A stretch of DNA of 64,000 nucleotides from an uncultured Clostridia bacterium. GTDB lineage: Bacteria; Bacillota; Clostridia; Oscillospirales; Ruminococcaceae. Shown in pieces: positions 55,346-64,000 of the stretch. The translations under genes were made by a program, and so were the position numbers. The notes under the pieces are model-generated. The model was not told where the DNA came from. It worked only from the letters and a program-made list of their open reading frames with translations, and did no database searches. The DNA is taken from contig CANQWC010000007.1 in the NCBI GenBank assembly GCA_947627455.1, positions 1 to 64,000 on the forward strand, read 5' to 3'. Position 1 is the stretch's first letter. Each line of letters begins with the position of its first letter.

Positions 55346-56216
55346 ATTGGGAATAATCAGAACTGAAGATCTGACATATGTTTACGGCGAGGGAACGCCG
55401 TTCAGAAAGGTCGCCGTCGACGGCGTCAATATTGACATCGACGAGGGCGAGATAGTCGGAATAATCGGGCACACGGGCTCAGGAAAATCGACTCTTATCC
55501 AGCACTTCAACGGCCTTTTGAAGCCGACCTCGGGCAAGGTTTTCATCGACGGCGAGGAGCTTTTTGCCGATAAATCCCGCCTGAAAGAGATAAGGTTCAA
55601 GGTCGGGCTTGTTTTTCAGTATCCCGAATACCAGCTCTTTGAGGAGACTGTCTATAAAGACATCGCGTTCGGCCCGAAGAACATGGGCCTCTCGGACGAC
55701 GAGGTCGACCGCAGGATTAAAGAGACCGCGAGGCTTGTCGGCCTCAAGCCCGAGCTTCTTGACAAGTCGCCGTTCGAGCTTTCGGGCGGCCAGAAGAGGC
55801 GGGCGGCCATCGCAGGGGTAATGGCGATGGAGCCTAAAGTCCTCATCTTAGACGAGCCCACCGCGGGCCTTGACCCCCACGGCCGCGACAGAATCCTCGG
55901 GCTGATAAAGGAATATCACGCCGAAAAGGGCACCACCGTTCTTTTGGTTTCACATTCGATGGAAGACGTCGCTAAGACCGTCTCGAAAATTTTGGTGATG
56001 AACGACGCCAAGGTGTTCATGTACTCCGACCGTTCAAGCGTTTTTGCAAGGTCTGAGGAGCTCAGCGCGATGGGTCTCACCGTCCCGCAGGTCACGAAGG
56101 TTTTTGACAGGCTTCGGGCGATGGGCATTGAATTTCAGGACGAGGTTTTCAGCATCGACTACGCCAAGGGTCTTGTTCTGAGGCTTCTTGAGGAAAAGAG
56201 GAAAAATCTTGATTAA
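55338..56216 (+). CDS. ecfA2: ECF transporter ATPase A2
   Basis: GHTGSGKSTLIQHFNGLLKPTSG; LSGGQKRRAAIAGVMAMEPKVLILDEPTAGLDP. Confidence 0.93.
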   Translation: MNELGIIRTEDLTYVYGEGTPFRKVAVDGVNIDIDEGEIVGIIGHTGSGKSTLIQHFNGLLKPTSGKVFIDGEELFADKSRLKEIRFKVGLVFQYPEYQLFEETVYKDIAFGPKNMGLSDDEVDRRIKETARLVGLKPELLDKSPFELSGGQKRRAAIAGVMAMEPKVLILDEPTAGLDPHGRDRILGLIKEYHAEKGTTVLLVSHSMEDVAKTVSKILVMNDAKVFMYSDRSSVFARSEELSAMGLTVPQVTKVFDRLRAMGIEFQDEVFSIDYAKGLVLRLLEEKRKNLD

Positions 56217-57018
56217 AGACATTACAATCGGCCAGTTCTTCCCGGGGCAGTCGGTTATCCACCGCCTTGACCCGCGAATGAAGCTTTTGATCACCGTATT
56301 ATATATAGTCATGCTCTTCATCGCGAAGGGTTTTTCGGGCCTCGGCGCAGGGGTTATCTTCATGCTCATCGGCTTTTTGCTGTCGGGTATCCCGATAAAG
56401 ATGATGTTGAAATCGGTCAAACCGATTCTGCCGATAATTATTTTCACGGGAATTCTGAACCTTTTCTTCATAACCTCGGGAAATATAATCTTCGAGTGGA
56501 AATTCATAAAGATAACTGACAACGGCCTCAGAACGATGGCTTTTATGGCGATAAGAATTATTTTGCTGATATTCGGCACATCGCTTCTGACCTATACCAC
56601 CTCGCCGATAACCCTCACCGACGCCATCGAGCGGGTTCTTTCGCCGCTCAAAATAATTAAATTCCCCGCGCATGAGATCGCGATGATGATGACGATAGCT
56701 CTTCGCTTCATTCCGACGCTCATCGAGGAGACGGATAAGATAATGTCCGCGCAAAAGGCGAGGGGAGCCGACCTTGAAAGCGGTAACCTCATCAGGCGCG
56801 CAAAAGCCCTTATACCGATACTGATACCGCTGTTCGTCTCGGCGTTCAGAAGGGCCGAAGATCTGGCCCTTGCGATGGAGTGCCGCTGCTATCGGGGCGG
56901 CGAGGGCAGGACCCGCCTCAAACAGCTTAAAACCGCCCCCCGCGACTATTTCGCCCTCGCGCTGACAGTGATATTCATCGCCGCGATAATACTTCTGAAC
57001 AGGTATTCGCCGATATGA
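56188..57018 (+). CDS. ecfT: ECF transporter transmembrane protein EcfT
   Basis: Multi-TM; IMSAQKARGADLESGNLIRRAKALIPILIPL, ALAMECRCYRGGEGRTR. Confidence 0.93.
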   Translation: MRKRGKILIKDITIGQFFPGQSVIHRLDPRMKLLITVLYIVMLFIAKGFSGLGAGVIFMLIGFLLSGIPIKMMLKSVKPILPIIIFTGILNLFFITSGNIIFEWKFIKITDNGLRTMAFMAIRIILLIFGTSLLTYTTSPITLTDAIERVLSPLKIIKFPAHEIAMMMTIALRFIPTLIEETDKIMSAQKARGADLESGNLIRRAKALIPILIPLFVSAFRRAEDLALAMECRCYRGGEGRTRLKQLKTAPRDYFALALTVIFIAAIILLNRYSPI

Positions 57019-57752
57019 AAAACTACAAGGTCACAATATCCTTTCTCGGCACCGCCTATCACGGCTTTCAGCGCCAAGAGGGCGGCCTCGCGACGGTTCA
57101 GGGCAAGCTTGAGCGCGCGATATATAAGCTTTTGGGCGAGCGCGTCTCGGTGAACGGCTGTTCGCGAACCGACGCGGGCGTTCACGCTAACGAATTTGTG
57201 ATAAATTTCTTTCTTGACAGCCCGATAGACTGCCGAGGAATAATCTACGGCCTCAACGGCGTCCTGCCTGCGGATATCGCGGTAAAAAGCGCCGAGGAAG
57301 CGCCGAAAAGCTTCCACGCAAGATATGACTGCAAGGGCAAGGAGTATGTCTATTTAATTCACAACAGCGAGATAAAGTCGCCGTTTTTGGCCGACAGAAT
57401 GTACCGAAGCTGGTACCCGATCGACGAAAAAAAGCTCGACCGCGCGGCAAAGGCCTTCATCGGCGAGCACGACTTCAAATCTTTCTGCGCAGCCTCCTGC
57501 GACAAGGATATAACCGTCAGAACTATTTTCGACTATTCGGTCTGCCGCGAGGGCGATGTTGTGAAATTCACGGTCAGCGGCGACGGCTTTCTCTATAACA
57601 TGGTAAGGATCACCGTCGGAACGCTTCTTTTCATCAACGACGGTAAGCTTTCCGAGGATTCGATCCCGTCGATTATCGCCGCCAAGGACCGCACTCTTGC
57701 GGGCAAGACTGTTCCGCCGCAGGGGCTTTATCTTAACAGAGTATTTTACTGA
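57015..57752 (+). CDS. truA: tRNA pseudouridine synthase A
   Basis: SFLGTAYHGFQRQ...GCSRTDAGVHANEFVINF. Confidence 0.95.
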   Translation: MKNYKVTISFLGTAYHGFQRQEGGLATVQGKLERAIYKLLGERVSVNGCSRTDAGVHANEFVINFFLDSPIDCRGIIYGLNGVLPADIAVKSAEEAPKSFHARYDCKGKEYVYLIHNSEIKSPFLADRMYRSWYPIDEKKLDRAAKAFIGEHDFKSFCAASCDKDITVRTIFDYSVCREGDVVKFTVSGDGFLYNMVRITVGTLLFINDGKLSEDSIPSIIAAKDRTLAGKTVPPQGLYLNRVFY

Positions 57753-57765
57753 GGGAGTGATATGA

Positions 57766-58950
57766 ATGCCGTCTGTCAATTCGTTTGAAACGGATATGCG
57801 AAAGCTCAGAAGAAAGCGCCGCACAAAGAGGCATATAAAGAATTTTTCGCTTATTCTCGGAATAGTTGTCATCGGTTTTCTGGTTTATCTTTCCCGCGAT
57901 GCATGGCTTAACTATTTCGACGGAATTCTCGCGAGGGCTTCAACTAACGTCACCACCATTCAGAACGACGGCGCGCTCGCGGGCGGGAACTATCCCATCG
58001 ACATCTCAAAAAAGACCCACACCCGCATCGGGAAGATGCAGAAGAACTGGACTCTTTTTGCAGATACCACCTTTTACGTCTATGACCGCTCGGGCGATAT
58101 AGTCTATTCCGCGCAGGCTTCATATTCAAACCCTGTCGTCGAGGAATCGGAAAAGCGCACGCTTGTCTACGATCAGGGCGGCTATAACTTCATGGTAGCG
58201 GGCCCTAAAAAGGAGATATATTCAAAGCGCCTCAGCGGACAGATACTTCTCGGCTCGATAGGCGCCGACGGCTCTGTCGCGATAGTCACCGCCAACGACA
58301 AATACGCCTCATACCTCACCGTCTATGACAAGGACGGCTCAGAAATATACCACTGGGCCGACGGCACGATGATAACCGCAGTCGCAGTCGACAAAAACGG
58401 CAAGGGCCTTATTCTTTCGAGCACCTACGCCCGAGGGGGCACATTCCGCTCGACCGTTACAAAGCTTTCGTTCGATTCCACCGAGGTCGTGATGCAGACC
58501 GCCCCCGTTGAGACCCTCACCTTCAGGCTTGCCTACTGCGACGGCGGGTTCTGGCTTTTGGGCAGCGACCGCCTGCTCAGGTTCTCGGACGACGGCACAC
58601 CCGCGTATACTTTTACCTATGACTACGAGCTCGCCGATTACAGCCTTTCCGACGGCATCGCGGCGCTTGTCTTTGAGGGCATAGGCGGCAGAAGCGGCGA
58701 TATCGCTGTTCTGACCGCGGATTCCGACAGCGCTTATACCGCCTCGGCCGATTCCTCGGTCAACGACATTTACTCAAGCGAGCACGAGGTATATATCTGC
58801 TACGATTCAAGAATCGACGCGATAGCCCCCGACGGCGCAGTCATCGCCACCGCGCCTGTCGACACCGTTTACCGCGAGTTTGCGGTTCTTGACGGAAATA
58901 TCTATCTTTTGGGCTATCATTCCGTCGAGCGCACCGAATTTTCGTTCTAA
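57766..58950 (+). CDS. DUF5711-family membrane protein
   Basis: N-terminal TM and beta-propeller-like repeats; conserved neighbourhood. Confidence 0.7.
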   Translation: MPSVNSFETDMRKLRRKRRTKRHIKNFSLILGIVVIGFLVYLSRDAWLNYFDGILARASTNVTTIQNDGALAGGNYPIDISKKTHTRIGKMQKNWTLFADTTFYVYDRSGDIVYSAQASYSNPVVEESEKRTLVYDQGGYNFMVAGPKKEIYSKRLSGQILLGSIGADGSVAIVTANDKYASYLTVYDKDGSEIYHWADGTMITAVAVDKNGKGLILSSTYARGGTFRSTVTKLSFDSTEVVMQTAPVETLTFRLAYCDGGFWLLGSDRLLRFSDDGTPAYTFTYDYELADYSLSDGIAALVFEGIGGRSGDIAVLTADSDSAYTASADSSVNDIYSSEHEVYICYDSRIDAIAPDGAVIATAPVDTVYREFAVLDGNIYLLGYHSVERTEFSF

Positions 58951-58966
58951 GCGAAAGGAGTAGAAA

Positions 58967-59869
58967 ATGGCATCAGAACTTTTCATCTTTTACGATATAT
59001 GCGCAGTCGCAATCGCGCTTGTATACCTTTATATCGGGGCGAAGCGCGGCCTGCTCAGAAGCGTTGTGTTTGTCCTGCTGACGGCGGCCTCAATCGCGCT
59101 GAGCTGGCTTGCCTGCACCGTCGCGACGCCGATAATTTATGACAACGTCTTAAGAAAGCCGATAATCTCAGCCCTTGACGATTCTTCGTCAAAAACCGAC
59201 CCTGTCGCGGTGGTTTCCTCGGCGGTGAGCCGCGGCGGCTACGGCGTTGAGATGACCGATTCCGAGGTCGAGAGCGTAATTTCGCGCACGGGCGATTTCT
59301 TCTCAAACATCGCGGGAGAGATAAAAAACAACGGCGCCAACGAGAGCGCCGAGAGCATCGAGAGCGGGATTGAAAAAACCGTCACCGACGACATGCTCAA
59401 CGCCCTTATCGGCGACGTCGTCTCGCCGAGGGTCCTCTCGGAGATTCTTGAGACCGTCTCGGACGCCGAATCAAGCGTTCGCTCGGTGGTCGGGGTGTTT
59501 CTTGAGGGCGACAAGGCCCGAACCGCCGACGCCGTCGAGAGCACGCTTATCGCCCCCGCCGTAAAGATGATTCTTCGGGGCATAATATGGGTTGTCTTGA
59601 TGTTCATACTGATGTTCCTTTCGCGGCTCATCGCGAACGCGTTCAGGGGCGTGAACAAAGTGCCGATAATCGGGCCTGTAAATTCGCTGATGGGTGCGGC
59701 GCTCGGTCTTGCCGAGGGTTTGGTCGTGATCTATCTCATCTCTCAGGTGGTAAAGGTAATTTGCTACTTCTCCTCGAATTCGCTGATGTTCCTCAACACC
59801 GACACCGTCCGCAATACCTATATATTCAAATATTTCTTCTATTTCACACCGTCGCAGTTAGGCTTATGA
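58967..59869 (+). CDS. CvpA-family membrane protein
   Basis: FYDICAVAIALVYLYIGAKRGLLRSVVFVLLTAASIALSWLA; C-terminal TM and NKVPIIGPVNSLMGAALGLAEG. Confidence 0.8.
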   Translation: MASELFIFYDICAVAIALVYLYIGAKRGLLRSVVFVLLTAASIALSWLACTVATPIIYDNVLRKPIISALDDSSSKTDPVAVVSSAVSRGGYGVEMTDSEVESVISRTGDFFSNIAGEIKNNGANESAESIESGIEKTVTDDMLNALIGDVVSPRVLSEILETVSDAESSVRSVVGVFLEGDKARTADAVESTLIAPAVKMILRGIIWVVLMFILMFLSRLIANAFRGVNKVPIIGPVNSLMGAALGLAEGLVVIYLISQVVKVICYFSSNSLMFLNTDTVRNTYIFKYFFYFTPSQLGL

Positions 59870-59898
59870 CGGCATTTTAAGGAGGTTTTATACACAAA

Positions 59899-62148
59899 AT
59901 GATCTGCACCAATTGCAAAAAAAGACAGGCTGTCGTGTTCATCACAACAATGAACGGCAACGAAAAGAAGAACGAGGGCCTCTGCCTCATCTGCGCGAGG
60001 GAGAGGGGAATCTCTCAGGTCGACGACTATATGAAGCAGATGGGCATTACCGATGAGGATCTCGAGGCCTTTTCCGAGCAGATGATGCCCGAGGGCGACA
60101 GCTTCGAGCCGGGGGGTTCAAACACCATGCCGAATATAATCTCGAACTTTTTGAACAAGATGGGTGGCGACCGAAAACAGCCCGACGGCCAAAGCCGTGC
60201 CGACGAGAAGCAGGGCGGCAGAAACCCGAAGAAGGAGCTCAGGTTCCTCTCGACCTACTGCACCGACCTAAACGCGCGCGCCGAGGAGGGCAAGCTTGAC
60301 AGAATAATCGGCCGCGATCGCGAGATCGGCCGAGTTATGCAGATCCTCTCGCGCCGCCAGAAGAATAACCCCTGCCTGATCGGCGAGCCGGGCGTCGGCA
60401 AAACAGCTATCGCCGAGGGAATAGCCCAAAAAATCGTCTCGGGCGATGTTCCCTATCACCTCAAGGGCAAGAGGCTATACCTCTTAGACCTCACCGCACT
60501 TGTCGCGGGTACCCAATTCCGCGGCCAGTTTGAGTCGAGAATAAAGGGCCTCATCGAAGAGGTCAAGCGCGAGGGCAACGTGATTCTCTTCATCGACGAG
60601 GTTCACAACCTTGTCGGCACGGGCGACAGCGAGGGCACGATGAACGCCGCGAATATCCTCAAGCCCGCGCTTTCAAGGGGCGAGGTTCAGGTCATCGGCG
60701 CGACGACCTTCAAGGAATACCGCAAGTATATCGAGAAGGATTCCGCGCTCGAGCGCCGCTTCCAGCCCGTCACCGTCACCGAGCCCACCGTCGAGGACAC
60801 CGTTCAGGTTCTGATGGGCATTCGCAAGTATTATGAGGAATACCACCATGTCAAAATCTCCGACGCCGCGCTGAGAATGTGCGCAGTTTTGTCAGAGAGG
60901 TATATAAACGACCGCTTCCTGCCCGATAAGGCCATCGACCTTTTGGACGAGGCCTGCGCAAGCGCCTCGATAAGAAGCCCCGAGCTCGGCGAATATGCCG
61001 ACCTCACCGCCGAAAAGGCCGAGAGCGAGAAGAAAATCTCAGAGCAGGAGAGCGCCGAGACGCCCGACTATGAGGCCATCGCGAACGAGCGGGCCGAGCT
61101 TTCGAGAATCGAGAGCAGAATGAAAGAGATCGAGCCTATTGTCAACTCGGTAATGGTCAACGAGGAGGACCTCTCAAAGGTCATCGAGCTCTGGACGGGA
61201 ATACCCGCCAACAAAATCGTCGAGTCCGAGTATGAGAAGATACGCGGGCTGAAAGAGGCGCTGTCAAGGCGAATCGTCGGCCAGCCCGAGGCGGTCGAGC
61301 TTGTCTGCTCGGCGATAAAGCGCTCGCGGGTTCAGCTCACCGAAAGAAAGCGCCCCGCAAGCTTCATCTTCGTCGGCCCGACGGGCGTCGGAAAGACAGA
61401 GCTCGCGAAAACTCTTGCGGCCGAGCTCTTCGACGCCACCGAGCCCCTCGTGAGAATCGACATGTCGGAATATATGGAGAAACACACGGTCTCGCGGCTC
61501 ATCGGTTCGCCCCCGGGATATGTCGGCTATGACGAGGCAGGCCAGCTCACCGAGAAAATCCGCCGCAAGCCCTATTCCGTCGTGCTTTTCGACGAGATCG
61601 AAAAGGCCCACCCCGACGTCATGAATATTCTTTTACAGATACTTGACGAGGGGCACATCAACGACGCTCAGGGCAGAAATGTTTCGTTTGAGAATACGGT
61701 CATAATTATGACATCAAACGCGGGCTCGACGGATAAATCACTCGGCATCGGCTTTGAAAAGACCGCCGCCCAGATCTCACGCGACCGCGCGATAAAGGGC
61801 CTGCGCGAGTTTTTGCGCCCCGAATTCATCAGCCGCGTCGATGAGATAGTGGTGTTCAACCCGCTCACCAAGGAAAACTACGCCGACATCGCGCACATCA
61901 TGCTCAAGGAGATGGAGGCCCCGCTCTCCGAGAAGCTCATCATGTTCACCTACGACCGCGCAGCCGAGCTCGCCGTCGCCGAGATGGCCTACGACGAAAA
62001 ATACGGCGCCCGCGATATCCGCAGGGTTTTGCAGAAGGAGATAGAGGACAAGATCGCGAACCTTATCATCGACAGCGGCGTTATCAAGCTTCGCACGATA
62101 AACGTTACCGCCGAGGACGGGAAGATAAAGGTCGAGGGCCTGAGCTAA
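59899..62148 (+). CDS. clpE: Clp ATPase, ClpE-like (N-terminal zinc finger)
   Basis: [14 protein letters not shown]...[34 protein letters not shown]. Confidence 0.88.
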   Translation: MICTNCKKRQAVVFITTMNGNEKKNEGLCLICARERGISQVDDYMKQMGITDEDLEAFSEQMMPEGDSFEPGGSNTMPNIISNFLNKMGGDRKQPDGQSRADEKQGGRNPKKELRFLSTYCTDLNARAEEGKLDRIIGRDREIGRVMQILSRRQKNNPCLIGEPGVGKTAIAEGIAQKIVSGDVPYHLKGKRLYLLDLTALVAGTQFRGQFESRIKGLIEEVKREGNVILFIDEVHNLVGTGDSEGTMNAANILKPALSRGEVQVIGATTFKEYRKYIEKDSALERRFQPVTVTEPTVEDTVQVLMGIRKYYEEYHHVKISDAALRMCAVLSERYINDRFLPDKAIDLLDEACASASIRSPELGEYADLTAEKAESEKKISEQESAETPDYEAIANERAELSRIESRMKEIEPIVNSVMVNEEDLSKVIELWTGIPANKIVESEYEKIRGLKEALSRRIVGQPEAVELVCSAIKRSRVQLTERKRPASFIFVGPTGVGKTELAKTLAAELFDATEPLVRIDMSEYMEKHTVSRLIGSPPGYVGYDEAGQLTEKIRRKPYSVVLFDEIEKAHPDVMNILLQILDEGHINDAQGRNVSFENTVIIMTSNAGSTDKSLGIGFEKTAAQISRDRAIKGLREFLRPEFISRVDEIVVFNPLTKENYADIAHIMLKEMEAPLSEKLIMFTYDRAAELAVAEMAYDEKYGARDIRRVLQKEIEDKIANLIIDSGVIKLRTINVTAEDGKIKVEGLS

Positions 62149-62298
62149 ATTGTAAATTTTCTGTTAATTTTTTCGGACATGATTGCATTTTTCATCGCGA
62201 TGTGCTATATTATTTAGGCCGCATGTTATCGGCTTTAAGTGGGTCACTATGCCCCGCCGCAGACAGCGAGTTTTATAGAAAAGGCAGGTGCCGCTATA

Positions 62299-62613
62299 AT
62301 GTATGCAGTAATCGAGACCGGCGGAAAGCAGTATCAGGTTCGCGAGGGCGATATCGTCTTTGTTGAGAAGCTTAACGTCGAGGCTGATGAAAGCGTTTCC
62401 TTCGACAAGGTCATCGCTGTTTCCGACGGCGAGAACGTGACCGTTGGCGCTCCCTATGTATCGGGCGCTTCGGTTGAGGCAAAGGTCCTCAAGAACGGCA
62501 AGTCGAAGAAGATCACCGTTTTCACCTACAAGCCGAAGAAGGGTTCGACCCACCGCAAGATGGGACATAGGCAGCCCTATACTCAGGTCCGCATCGAATC
62601 CATCAAGGCATAA
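62299..62613 (+). CDS. rplU: 50S ribosomal protein L21
   Basis: [18 protein letters not shown]. Confidence 0.97.
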   Translation: MYAVIETGGKQYQVREGDIVFVEKLNVEADESVSFDKVIAVSDGENVTVGAPYVSGASVEAKVLKNGKSKKITVFTYKPKKGSTHRKMGHRQPYTQVRIESIKA

Positions 62614-62924
62614 TGATCCGTTCGCAATTTAAAAAGTCCGACGGGAAATTCGTTTCTTTTTCCGTGAGCGGGCACGCGGGATATGACGACAAGGGGTTTG
62701 ACATCGTCTGCGCGGGCGTTTCCTCAGCGGTAATGCTCGTCTGCAACTCGATAACCGAGGTCTTTAAGATCAATGCCGATATTTCGGCCGAGGATAACGA
62801 GATCTCGCTTAAAATCCCGAAGAGCCGCGAGGGAAGCGCGCTTATCGAATCGCTCGCTATCCATCTCAGGGCCATGTCCGAGGATTATCCCGAAAACATA
62901 TCTGTAACAGTTTCGGAGGTGTGA
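62613..62924 (+). CDS. prp: Ribosomal-processing cysteine protease Prp
   Basis: SVSGHAGYDDKGFDIVCAGVSSAVMLVCNSI. Confidence 0.93.
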   Translation: MIRSQFKKSDGKFVSFSVSGHAGYDDKGFDIVCAGVSSAVMLVCNSITEVFKINADISAEDNEISLKIPKSREGSALIESLAIHLRAMSEDYPENISVTVSEV

Positions 62925-62927
62925 TAA

Positions 62928-63209
62928 ATGTTAAGAATCAGCTTACAGTTCTTCGCCCACAAAAAGGGCGTCAGCTCGACCAAGAACGGCCGTGAATCCG
63001 AATCAAAGCGCCTCGGCGCCAAGAGGGCGGACGGCCAGAGCGTGCTTGCGGGCAATATCCTTTACCGCCAGCGCGGTACCCATATTCACCCCGGTGAGAA
63101 CGTCGGAATCGGCTCTGACGACACCCTTTATGCAAAGGTCGACGGTACCGTCCGCTTCGAGAGATACGGCCGCGACCGCAAAAAGGTCAGCGTTTACCCC
63201 GCTGAGTAA
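62928..63209 (+). CDS. rpmA: 50S ribosomal protein L27
   Basis: [37 protein letters not shown]. Confidence 0.97.
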   Translation: MLRISLQFFAHKKGVSSTKNGRESESKRLGAKRADGQSVLAGNILYRQRGTHIHPGENVGIGSDDTLYAKVDGTVRFERYGRDRKKVSVYPAE

Positions 63210-63216
63210 TCGCTAA

Positions 63217-64000
<784 letters not shown>

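Noticed and set aside
62216-62290. Possible L21 leader RNA upstream of rplU
   Set aside because: Position fits the known ribosomal L21 leader, but I could not confirm the structure without a covariance search (Rfam L21 leader model would decide).

Overview
The window is a Gram-positive, spore-forming (Clostridia-like) chromosome segment in three parts. (1) 1-~3.56 kb is the right end of an integrative/mobilizable element: excisionase-like HTH, CHC2-primase fragment, MobV-type relaxase and tyrosine integrase. (2) ~3.56-44.22 kb is an apparently complete siphovirus-type prophage inserted at the 3' end of a tRNA-Ala(GGC) gene by a large serine recombinase. (3) 44.2-64 kb is host core genome: mrp, vanY-like, SASP, pckG, ruvCAB, a GlmM-like protein, ecfA1/A2/T, truA, cvpA-like, clpE-like, rplU-prp-rpmA and obgE. 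The strongest finding is a complete diversity-generating retroelement (DGR) in the prophage tail region. It comprises a DUF6273/C-type-lectin-like target protein whose C-terminus is the variable repeat, an Avd-like protein, a non-coding template repeat and a DGR-type reverse transcriptase. I aligned TR and VR by hand over 128 bp: 15 substitutions, all 15 at template adenines and none at the 97 other positions. Other notable observations: a reconstructed attP with flanking 11-bp inverted arms, implying the recombinase C-terminus changes between integrated and excised states; an iteron-like cluster of ten exact CTTGTAG/CTACAAG heptamers next to the VapE-type primase/helicase gene; a palindromic operator that exactly fills the 17-bp spacer of a consensus promoter; a -1 frameshift in the tail assembly chaperone; and a GlmM-like protein with most catalytic signatures degraded. 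All calls come from reading the sequence and supplied ORFs; no database search was run.
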